The notes under the pieces are model-generated. The model saw only the letters and a list, made by a program, of their open reading frames with translations, ran no database searches and was not told where the DNA came from. 64,000 bases of DNA from Streptomyces kronopolitis (GTDB lineage Bacteria > Actinomycetota > Actinomycetes > Streptomycetales > Streptomycetaceae), in the NCBI RefSeq assembly GCF_014646275.1, contig NZ_BMND01000017.1, positions 90,979 through 154,978 on the forward strand, written 5' to 3'. This document shows positions 41,595-49,427 of this stretch, in pieces. A program made the translations under genes and the position numbers. How positions within the stretch are numbered: the first letter of the stretch is position 1; each line of letters begins with the position of its first letter.

Positions 41595-42944
41595 TCAGAT
41601 CGTGGCGAACGCGCTCTCCAGGATGTCCAGGCCCTCGCCCAGCAGGTCCTCGCCGATGACCAGCGGCGGCAGGAAGCGCAGCACATTGCCGTAGGTGCCG
41701 GTGGTCAGCACCAGCAGGCCCTCCTGGTGGCAGGCCTTGGCCAGCGCGGCGGTGGCCTCCGGGTTCGGCTCCTTGGAACCGGACTTGACCAGTTCGATCG
41801 CGATCATCGCGCCGCGGCCGCGGACCTCGCCGACGATGTCGTACTTCTCCGCGATGGCGTTCAGCCGCGGCTTCATGATCTCGCCGATCCGGCGGGCCTT
41901 GGCGTTGAGGTCCTGCTCGCGCATGGTCTCGATCGAGCCCAGTGCCGCGGCGCAGGCCACCGGGTTGCCGCCGTAGGTGCCGCCCAGGCCGCCGGCGTGC
42001 GCGGCGTCCATGATCTCGGCGCGGCCGGTCACCGCGGCCAGCGGCAGACCGCCCGCGATGCCCTTGGCGGTGGTGATCAGGTCCGGGACGATGTCCTCGT
42101 CCTCGCACGCGAACCACTGGCCGGTACGGCAGAAGCCGGACTGGATCTCGTCCGCGACGAAGACGATGCCGTTCTCCTTCGCGAAGGCGGCGATCGCGGG
42201 CAGGAAGCCCTTGGCCGGCTCGATGAAGCCGCCCTCACCGAGCACCGGCTCGATGATGATCGCCGCGACGTTCTCCGCGCCGATCTGCTTGGTGATCTGC
42301 GAGATGGCCTGGTCCGCGGCCTCCTGCGCGCAGTTCTCCGCGCCGGTCAGCCAGCGGTAGGGGTAGGCCACCGGGACGCGGTAGACCTCGGGCGCGAACG
42401 GGCCGAAGCCCTGCTTGTACGGCATGTTCTTGGACGTGAGCGCCATGGTGAGGTTCGTGCGCCCGTGGTAGCCGTGGTCGAAGACGACGACCGCCTGGCG
42501 CTTGGTGTGCACCCGGGCGATCTTGACGGCGTTCTCGACGGCCTCCGCACCGGAGTTGAACAGCGCCGACTTCTTCGCGTGGTCGCCCGGCGTCAGCTCG
42601 GCCAGCTGCTCACAGACCTCGATGTACGGCTCGTACGGCGCCACCATGGCGCAGGTGTGGGTGAAGGCCTGGAGCTGCGCGGTGGCCCGGCGGACGACCG
42701 CCTCCGCGCTGTTGCCGACCGAGGTCACCGCGATGCCGGAGCCGAAGTCGATCAGGGAGTTCCCGTCCACGTCCTCCAGGACACCGCCGCCCGCGCGCTT
42801 CACGAACACGGGCAGCACGGCGCCGACCCCGCCCGCCACCGTGGCCTGCTTGCGTGCCCACAGCTCCTGCGACTTCGGGCCGGGGATCGCGGTGACGACG
42901 CGACGCTCCTGGGGGAGGGCGGGGCCTCCGGACAGTTCGGTCAT
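41595..42944 (-). CDS. gabT: 4-aminobutyrate (GABA) aminotransferase
   Basis: A 449-aa class III PLP aminotransferase converting GABA and 2-oxoglutarate (or pyruvate) to succinate semialdehyde. The PLP lysine is Lys294 in T-T-A-K-G-I-A-G-G; D-F-G-S-G-I-A-V-T-S-V-G-N, F-V-A-D-E-I-Q-S-G-F-C-R-T-G and G-G-T-Y-G-G-N-P are GabT signatures. ATG 42944 has AGGAGA upstream. In S. coelicolor the matching region carries the GABA transaminase (recalled as SCO5676). It closes the route from putrescine through GABA toward succinate. Confidence 0.95.
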   Translation of the reverse strand: MTELSGGPALPQERRVVTAIPGPKSQELWARKQATVAGGVGAVLPVFVKRAGGGVLEDVDGNSLIDFGSGIAVTSVGNSAEAVVRRATAQLQAFTHTCAMVAPYEPYIEVCEQLAELTPGDHAKKSALFNSGAEAVENAVKIARVHTKRQAVVVFDHGYHGRTNLTMALTSKNMPYKQGFGPFAPEVYRVPVAYPYRWLTGAENCAQEAADQAISQITKQIGAENVAAIIIEPVLGEGGFIEPAKGFLPAIAAFAKENGIVFVADEIQSGFCRTGQWFACEDEDIVPDLITTAKGIAGGLPLAAVTGRAEIMDAAHAGGLGGTYGGNPVACAAALGSIETMREQDLNAKARRIGEIMKPRLNAIAEKYDIVGEVRGRGAMIAIELVKSGSKEPNPEATAALAKACHQEGLLVLTTGTYGNVLRFLPPLVIGEDLLGEGLDILESAFATI

Positions 42945-43220
42945 GGCAGTCTCCTGGGGGTGGAACGGGGACGTACAAAGGTCTTGTTCTCGCAGGCTAG
43001 GGGCGGCCGGGCGGCTCCGGCATGTTCCGTTCGGGAGAAGTGCGCGTGTTGCGTTGTCCGCACCGGACATAGCGGCGGCCCCCGGCCAGTAGATTGAGCG
43101 GCGGCGCGCCCGGCGGCGGCAGGCACCGGCGCGGGCATGACAATGGCAGCGCGGCCCGGCGACGCGGCCGCGGGCACCAGGACGCAGCAGGCCACGGCTC
43201 AAGGGGGACAAAGGCACCGG

Positions 43221-45389
43221 ATGGACACCGAGGGCACGCACGACGCACAGGACACCCGCTCCGACCAGGTCCCGCGGCCGGCACCACGCCCGGACGTGCC
43301 ACCCCGCCCGACCACGCCGCCACCCTTCGTCCCGCCGCCCGCCGTGCCGGCCGCCCCGCCGGGCCCCGCGTCCGGCGGCCCGGCCGCCGACCCGCCGCTG
43401 CTCGGCTGGCTGCGCACCCCGCGCCCGGCCGCCGCGCCCGGCGTGTGGACCTTCGGGCACCGGCCCCGGGCCGCGGCGGATCCCGACCGGATCCCCGCGC
43501 GGCAGCTGATCGGCGGGGCGGTGATCTCGTTCCTGTGCGGATGGCTGCTGTGGTCGCTGCTGTGGAACCAGTACCTCGGCGGCTACTGGCTTTGGCCGCT
43601 GCTGCTGCTGACGCCGGACTCCTGGCGTACGGCCGGCGGCGAAAAGATGGTCTTCGTGGTGGCCTCCTACGCCTACTACGGCCTGGTGCTGGCGATTCTG
43701 GCCGTCGTCTTCGGCCGCCTCGGTCGCTGGCCCGAACTCGCCCGCCGCTTCCTGCGCCCGCTCCTCGGCCGGCTGCGCAAGGCCGCCCCCGCGCCCAAGC
43801 AGCAGCCTGCCGCCGACCGGGCCCAGTGGCCCGAACTGCGGGCGCACGGCGCCGTGGACGCGGCCGACAAGCTTGTCGCCGAGGCGTGCGCCGGGCGGAT
43901 GAACGATGTGGACGTGGCCCGGATCGAGCGCGCCTGGCAGTCGGTGCGGTCCGGCAAGAACTCCCTGGCCTCCTTCACCGACACCGTGCTCCGGTACGGC
44001 GCGGCGGCCTGCGCGCACCCCTCGGGCCGGCGCGACCTGCCCCGCCGGATCGCCCACCACGACCTGCTCGCCCGCCAGGTCCGCATCGGCACCGCTGCCG
44101 ACCACCCCCGCAACCCCTACCAGCACCGGCTCGCCGGAAGTGCCCTGGAGCCCGCCCTGCTGGGGACCTCGCTGCTGGCCGTCGGACCGGCCGGCAGCGG
44201 CAAGACCACCCGGGTCGTCAAACCCGTCGTGGAGTCGATGTGCCTGCAGGCGCTGGCCGGGCAGTGCGCGGTGGTCGCGGTCGGACCGGCCGGCTCGGAC
44301 CTCGGCGGGGACGACGCGTTCGACGTGGTGGTCCGCATCGGCCGCCCCGACCCGGAGTGCGATCTCGACCTGTACGGCGGGACCACGGACCCCGACGAGG
44401 CGGCAGGCATCCTCGCCGAGGCCCTGGTCGGCGACCTCGCCGAGCAGCTGCCCGGCGGCGACAGCCGGCGCGCCGCGACCGTGCTGGCCCAGCTGCTCGG
44501 CCCCTTCGCGGCCGCCCATGACCGCTTCCCCGCCGTCCCCGAGCTGCGCGAACTGCTGGACGGCGCGCCCGGCGCGATGGCCGCGCTGCGCACCGCCCTG
44601 GAGGACGCGGGCGCCCACACCCTGCTGCGCGAACTCGATGCCCGGGCACGCCAGTCGGAGCGCCACGGCGACCTCGGCGTGCTCCTCGCCGACCGCATCG
44701 CCCTGCTGGACCGGCCCGCCTTCGCCGGGTTCTTCGACCCGACCGGCGCCACCCGGCAGGTCTCGCTGCGCGCCCTCGACCATCCGCTGCGGGTCCGTGT
44801 CGAGCTGCCCGAACGCGGCCACGCGGAGGCCTCCCGGATCCTCGCCCGGCTGGTGCTGGCGCAGTTCACGGAGTGTGCGGTGGCGCGGGCGGATCGTTCG
44901 GTGTTCGCGTGTCTGGTGCTGGACGAGGCCGCGCACACCGTCACCGCCGAGGCGCTGCGCGGGCTGCAGCGGCTGCGGTCGGCGAATGCCGGGGCGGTGC
45001 TGACGTTGCGTTCGCTGGACGAGGTGCCGGACGCGCTGCGCGGCGCGCTGCTCGGGTCGGTGGGCTGCCGGATGGCGTTCGCGGGGGTGACGACCTGGGA
45101 CGGGGCACGGTTCGCCGAGGTGTGGGGCAAGGAGTGGGTGGAGACCCGTGATGTGACGGACCGTCAGATCATTGCGGAGGGTGCCGCGATGAAGGCGCTG
45201 CACCTCTTCCGCCACCTGGTCACCGGCAAGGCGCCCACCGCCAAGGCCGTCACCGTCCGCACCGTCGAGCGGGAGCGCTGGTCCGCCTCCGACCTCGCCA
45301 ATTCCCTGCCGCCCGGGCACGCCGTGCTGTCCGTGACATCGGTGGCGGGGGAGCACGCCCCGCCGGTGCTGGTGGATCTGCGGGCGTAG
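43221..45389 (+). CDS. VirD4/TraG-like membrane-associated P-loop ATPase
   Basis: A 722-aa protein. A Pro-rich hydrophilic N-terminus is followed by two membrane segments (V-I-S-F-L-C-G-W-L-L-W-S-L-L-W and Y-G-L-V-L-A-I-L-A-V-V-F). The ATPase domain has Walker A G-P-A-G-S-G-K-T-T and Walker B A-C-L-V-L-D-E-A-A-H, and L-L-G-T-S-L-L-A-V-G-P-A-G-S resembles type IV coupling proteins and related conjugation ATPases. ATG 43221 has AAAGG six bases upstream; ATG 43137 is possible. No relaxase or other transfer gene is nearby. The substrate is unknown. Confidence 0.88.
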   Translation: MDTEGTHDAQDTRSDQVPRPAPRPDVPPRPTTPPPFVPPPAVPAAPPGPASGGPAADPPLLGWLRTPRPAAAPGVWTFGHRPRAAADPDRIPARQLIGGAVISFLCGWLLWSLLWNQYLGGYWLWPLLLLTPDSWRTAGGEKMVFVVASYAYYGLVLAILAVVFGRLGRWPELARRFLRPLLGRLRKAAPAPKQQPAADRAQWPELRAHGAVDAADKLVAEACAGRMNDVDVARIERAWQSVRSGKNSLASFTDTVLRYGAAACAHPSGRRDLPRRIAHHDLLARQVRIGTAADHPRNPYQHRLAGSALEPALLGTSLLAVGPAGSGKTTRVVKPVVESMCLQALAGQCAVVAVGPAGSDLGGDDAFDVVVRIGRPDPECDLDLYGGTTDPDEAAGILAEALVGDLAEQLPGGDSRRAATVLAQLLGPFAAAHDRFPAVPELRELLDGAPGAMAALRTALEDAGAHTLLRELDARARQSERHGDLGVLLADRIALLDRPAFAGFFDPTGATRQVSLRALDHPLRVRVELPERGHAEASRILARLVLAQFTECAVARADRSVFACLVLDEAAHTVTAEALRGLQRLRSANAGAVLTLRSLDEVPDALRGALLGSVGCRMAFAGVTTWDGARFAEVWGKEWVETRDVTDRQIIAEGAAMKALHLFRHLVTGKAPTAKAVTVRTVERERWSASDLANSLPPGHAVLSVTSVAGEHAPPVLVDLRA

Positions 45390-45401
45390 GGGGCTGGCGG
45401 A

Positions 45402-45431
45402 GGGCGGGCGCCGGGCCGGGGGCGCCTGCCC
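45402..45431 (+). terminator. Terminator after the VirD4-like ATPase gene
   Basis: GGGCGGGCGCC (45402-45412) pairs with GGCGCCTGCCC (45421-45431) with one mismatch, 13 bases past the stop. Confidence 0.6.
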
Positions 45432-45447
45432 GGCGGCCCGGGGTGCG

Positions 45448-45641
45448 GGGCCGGGCTCCAGGACCGGCAGGAATGGCCGGAGCGTACGGGCTCCGTGACC
45501 GGAGGGAATGGCCGGAGCGTAGGTCGGGCCCCGGGACCGGAGGGAATGGCCGGGGCGTGGGGCCGGGCTCCGTGACCGGCGGGAATGGCCGCAGCTGAGC
45601 GCCGGCCTCCGAGCGGTGGCGGGATTGGCCGGAGCGTGGGT
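45448..45641. repeat. Five imperfect ~38-bp tandem repeats
   Basis: This lies in the 400-base gene-free gap 45390-45789. Units share GGCTCCGTGACCGG followed by GGAATGGCCGGAGCGT and recur about every 33-40 bp, with the GGAATGG core near 45470, 45504, 45544, 45582 and, degenerate, 45622. No gene is supported here. The remaining ~150 bases lead to the PucR gene. Confidence 0.8.
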
Positions 45642-45789
45642 GCCCCCGATTCCTCCGCTGAGGCAGAATCGACAGCAGTCGTTCATACAGGGCGGCGAAA
45701 AGGAAGGGGCGGTGGCCGGTCCTCGCGGGTCGGCCGGTGGCCGGCTGCCGGCCGGTCGTCCCCGCAGTCGTCGAGGTCTCGAAGGTCCC

Positions 45790-47457
45790 ATGCCGCACAC
45801 GCTCGCCTCTCTCGTCAACCACACCGCGCTCAAGCTGACCGTCCTCGCCGGCGAGGAGCAGCTGGACGTGCCGGTGCGCTGGGCGCACGCGAGCGAGCTG
45901 ATCGACCCGGTGCCCTACATGGAGGGCGGCGAGCTGCTGCTGATCACCGCGCTGAAGCTGGACGCCGAGGACACCGAGGCGACCCGCAGCTATGTGCGGC
46001 GCATCGCCCGGGCCGGGGTGGTCGGGCTGGGCTTCGCGGTCGGGGTGAACTACGAGGGGGTGCCGCAGGCGCTGGTCGAGGCGGCCGCGGAGGAGGGGCT
46101 GCCGCTGCTCGGGGTGCCCCGCCGGACCCCGTTCATCGCGATCAGCAAGGCGGTCTCGGCCGCCGTCGCCGCCGACCAGTACCGCGCGGTGACCGCGGGG
46201 TTCGAGGCGCAGCGGGAGCTGACCCGGGCGGCGCTCGGCGCCGAGGGCCCGGCCGAACTCCTGGCCCGGCTCGCGGCCCATCTGGACGGCTGGGCCGCGC
46301 TCTACGACGCCTCGGGCGCGGTGGTGGCCGCCGCCCCCGACTGGGCGGCCCGGCGCGCGGCCCGGCTCACCGAGGACGTCGGACGCCTGCGCGGGCGCCC
46401 CGCGCCCGCCAGCTCGGTGGTCAGCGACACCGACGGCGACGACCGGGTAGAGCTGCAGTCGCTGGGCACCGGGCGGCGGGCCCGCGGGGTGCTCGCGGTC
46501 GGCACCGCCGCGCCGCTCGGCACCGCCGAACGCTTCGCCGTGCACTCCGCGGTCGCGCTGCTCACCCTGACCACCGAGCGCTCCAGGGCGCTGCAGGACG
46601 CCGAGGCGCGGCTGGGCGCCGCGGTGCTGAAGATGCTGCTCGCGGGGGAGCCGGACCATGCCCGGGCGGTGGCCGGGCGGCTCTACGGCGGGCTGCTGGA
46701 CGCGCCGTTCCGGGTGGTGGTCGCCGAGCCGGTGCCCGCCGAGGAGCAGGCGCCGGGGGCGGCCGGGGGCGCCGCCGTCCCGGGTGGCCTGGACGCGCTG
46801 GCCGACGCGATGGACTCCGCGGCCGCCCGGACCGGTGAGGCGCTGCTCGCCGTGCCGGACGCCGGCCGGCTGGTCGTGCTGGTCGCGGACGGCGGCGCGG
46901 CCGCGGCCGTGGCCGCCGCCCATGCCGCCGAGGCCGGTTCCCGCGCCGGCGCCCGGCCGCGTGCGCGCGGGCGCTCCGGGCGGGGGGCGGGCGGCCACGG
47001 CGGGACGGTGGCCGTCGGGCTGTCCGCGCCGACCGGGCCGATGGCCGCCGCCCACGCCTACCGCCAGGCCGAACAGGCGCTGTCGGTGGCCCGCCGCCGC
47101 GGCCGGACGCTGGTCGAGCACGAGGACGTGGCGGCCGGCTCCGTGCTGCCGCTGCTCGCCGACGACGCGGTCCGCGCCTTCGCGGACGGGCTGCTGCGGG
47201 CGCTGCGCGAGCACGACGCGACCGGCCGCGGCGATCTGGTGGCCTCGCTGCGGGCCTGGCTCGCCCGGCACGGCCAGTGGGACGCGGCCGCCGCCGACCT
47301 GGGCGTCCACCGCCACACCCTGCGCTACCGGATGCGGCGCGTGGAGGAGATCCTGGGGCGCTCGCTGGACGACGCGGACGTGCGGATGGAGCTCTGGCTG
47401 GCGCTGAAGGCGACCTCGTCACCGGAGACCGGATCCGGCCCGCCGCCCGCCCCGTGA
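45790..47457 (+). CDS. PucR-family transcription regulator
   Basis: A 555-aa regulator. The N-terminal PucR domain (about residues 8-130, W-A-H-A-S-E-L-I-D-P-V-P-Y-M-E-G-G-E-L-L-L) is followed by a CdaR-like sensor region and a C-terminal HTH (about 485-545, W-D-A-A-A-A-D-L-G-V-H-R-H-T-L-R-Y-R-M). PucR proteins often control nitrogen or amine catabolism. ATG 45790 has GAAGG upstream. It directly precedes an aldehyde dehydrogenase gene, a plausible target together with gabT. The effector is unknown. Confidence 0.93.
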   Translation: MPHTLASLVNHTALKLTVLAGEEQLDVPVRWAHASELIDPVPYMEGGELLLITALKLDAEDTEATRSYVRRIARAGVVGLGFAVGVNYEGVPQALVEAAAEEGLPLLGVPRRTPFIAISKAVSAAVAADQYRAVTAGFEAQRELTRAALGAEGPAELLARLAAHLDGWAALYDASGAVVAAAPDWAARRAARLTEDVGRLRGRPAPASSVVSDTDGDDRVELQSLGTGRRARGVLAVGTAAPLGTAERFAVHSAVALLTLTTERSRALQDAEARLGAAVLKMLLAGEPDHARAVAGRLYGGLLDAPFRVVVAEPVPAEEQAPGAAGGAAVPGGLDALADAMDSAAARTGEALLAVPDAGRLVVLVADGGAAAAVAAAHAAEAGSRAGARPRARGRSGRGAGGHGGTVAVGLSAPTGPMAAAHAYRQAEQALSVARRRGRTLVEHEDVAAGSVLPLLADDAVRAFADGLLRALREHDATGRGDLVASLRAWLARHGQWDAAAADLGVHRHTLRYRMRRVEEILGRSLDDADVRMELWLALKATSSPETGSGPPPAP

Positions 47458-47673
47458 CGGGTCCGGCCGTCCCCGGGGTGAGCACCTCGGCCACGCCCCC
47501 GCACCCGCCCCGTACGCCCCCTCCACCGCGGAGGGACCGGCCCGTCGATTACTACGCTACGGACAAACGCCACGGCGCCGCCGTCCCCCTACCGTGGGTG
47601 CAGAGCCAAAACCGCAGAGGCGCTCGCTGAGCCATGCGCACCACCCACCACGTCTGAAGGGCCGGGTTCCACT

Positions 47674-49134
47674 GTGCCGATCCCCACTGATGCAGCCCCC
47701 ACCGCCTTCTGGCTCGCCGGCCGCGAGGCCACCGGCGAGGCCACCTTCGATGTCACCTCCCCCTGGGACGGGCGTCTCGTCGGCACCGTGAGCGTCCCCA
47801 CCGAGGAGCAGGTCGAGGAGGCGGTCGCCGCCTCCGTCGCCGTGCAGGACGAGCTGGCCGCGACCCCCGCGCACGTGCGCGCCGCGGCCCTGGACCACGT
47901 GCACCGCCGGCTGGTGGAGCGTACGGAGGAGATCGCCCGGCTGATCTCCGCGGAGAACGGCAAGCCCATGAAGTGGGCGCGCGGCGAGGTCGGCCGGGCC
48001 GTCTCGGTGTTCCGCTTCGCGGCCGAGGAGGCCCGCCGCTTCAACGGCGGCGAGGCGCAGCGGCTGGACACCGACGCGGGCGGCGCCGGCCGGCTCGCGC
48101 TGACCCGCCGCTTCCCGCGCGGCACGGTCCTGGGCATCGCCCCGTTCAACTTCCCGCTGAACCTCTGCGCCCACAAGATCGCCCCGGCCATCGCCGCCGG
48201 CGCCCCGATCATCCTCAAGCCGGCCCCCGCCACCCCGCTCTCCGGCCTGATCCTCGGCGAGCTGCTGTCCGAGACCGAGCTGCCGGCCGGTTCCTGGTCG
48301 ATCCTCCCGGTGCCCAACGACCGGATGCCGGCGCTGGTGCAGGACGAGCGGCTGCCGGTCGTCTCCTTCACCGGCTCCGAGAAGGTCGGCTACGCGATCC
48401 TCGACTCGGTGCCGCGCAAGCACTGCACCCTGGAACTCGGCGGCAACGGCGCCGCCGTCGTCCTGCCGGACTTCTCCTCCGAGGCGGACCTGGACTGGGC
48501 GGCGCAGCGCATCGCCACCTTCTCCAACTACCAGGGCGGCCAGTCCTGCATCTCCGTGCAGCGGGTGATCGCCGACGCCTCCGTCTACGACCGGCTGGTG
48601 CCCAAGATCGTGGCGGCCGTCGAGGCGCAGGTCACCGGCGACCCCTCCGACGACGCGACCGAGGTCGGCCCGCTGGTCGACGAGAACGCCGCCAAGCGCG
48701 TCGAGTCCTGGGTGGACGAGGCCGTGGAGCGCGGCGCGAAGCTGCTCGCGGGCGGCAAGCGCGACGGCGCCTCCTACGCGCCGACGGTGCTGGCGGAGGT
48801 GCCCGCCGGCGCCACGCTCGCCTGCGAAGAGGTCTTCGGCCCGGTGCTCACCCTCAAGAAGGTCGACGGGGAGGCGGAGGCCTTCGCGGCCGTCAACGAC
48901 TCCAAGTTCGGCCTCCAGGCGGGCGTGTTCACGCACGACGTGCAGACCGCGTTCCGCGCCCACCGGGCGCTGGAGGTCGGCGGCGTGATCATCGGCGATG
49001 TGCCGTCCTACCGCGCCGACCAGATGCCCTACGGCGGCGTCAAGCAGTCCGGCGTGGGCCGCGAGGGCGTGCGCTTCGCGATGGACGACTACACCTACGA
49101 GCGGGTCCTGGTCCTCACCGGACTCGCGCTGTAG
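47674..49134 (+). CDS. NAD(P)-dependent aldehyde dehydrogenase (succinate-semialdehyde-like)
   Basis: A 486-aa aldehyde dehydrogenase with catalytic Cys292 (G-G-Q-S-C-I-S), L-E-L-G-G-N-G-A and P-F-N-F-P-L-N-L. This pattern fits the glyceraldehyde-3-phosphate/succinate-semialdehyde/sulfolactaldehyde group rather than the betaine-type of the other two copies. It follows a PucR regulator and lies downstream of gabT, so it is a candidate for oxidising succinate semialdehyde to succinate; a separate GabD elsewhere cannot be excluded. GTG 47674 has no strong ribosome site. Confidence 0.92.
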   Translation: MPIPTDAAPTAFWLAGREATGEATFDVTSPWDGRLVGTVSVPTEEQVEEAVAASVAVQDELAATPAHVRAAALDHVHRRLVERTEEIARLISAENGKPMKWARGEVGRAVSVFRFAAEEARRFNGGEAQRLDTDAGGAGRLALTRRFPRGTVLGIAPFNFPLNLCAHKIAPAIAAGAPIILKPAPATPLSGLILGELLSETELPAGSWSILPVPNDRMPALVQDERLPVVSFTGSEKVGYAILDSVPRKHCTLELGGNGAAVVLPDFSSEADLDWAAQRIATFSNYQGGQSCISVQRVIADASVYDRLVPKIVAAVEAQVTGDPSDDATEVGPLVDENAAKRVESWVDEAVERGAKLLAGGKRDGASYAPTVLAEVPAGATLACEEVFGPVLTLKKVDGEAEAFAAVNDSKFGLQAGVFTHDVQTAFRAHRALEVGGVIIGDVPSYRADQMPYGGVKQSGVGREGVRFAMDDYTYERVLVLTGLAL

Positions 49135-49144
49135 TACCCGGCGC

Positions 49145-49192
49145 GCGGCGCGCTCCCGGCACCTCGTGCCCGGAGCGCGCCGCTCCGTTTTC
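49145..49192 (+). terminator. Strong terminator after the third aldehyde dehydrogenase gene
   Basis: GCGGCGCGCTCC (49145-49156) pairs perfectly with GGAGCGCGCCGC (49172-49183), and GGCAC/GTGCC extends the stem inside. TCCGTTTT follows. It is the clearest classical terminator of the window. Confidence 0.85.
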
Positions 49193-49427
49193 CGGGGTCC
49201 GCGGCGGCGTCCCGCACCCCCCGAAGGGCCGAGAGCCCCGCGCCGCGCCGGACCGGCGGCGCGGCGCAGGCCCCCCATGGCGCGCGGGCGCCCTTGCGCC
49301 CGTCTTCTCCTCGTACCTCCAGTGGTGCAACCCGTGCGGATCGGGTAACTCTCACAAGTAGCGCTGTCCAGCGGCCGACCGGCCCGCCGGCGCTGAACTC
49401 CCGAACCCGCGGCGAGGTGAGCTCCTG

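Noticed and set aside
45448..45641. ~38-bp repeats considered as a CRISPR array
   Set aside because: Periodicity is irregular, repeats grade into each other without spacers of constant length, and no cas gene is near.
41595..45833. A 1412-codon open frame on the minus strand spanning gabT and the region opposite the VirD4-like ATPase
   Set aside because: Only the part from 42944 downward is GabT; the rest is the antisense shadow of a GC-rich gene with clear domains on the plus strand.
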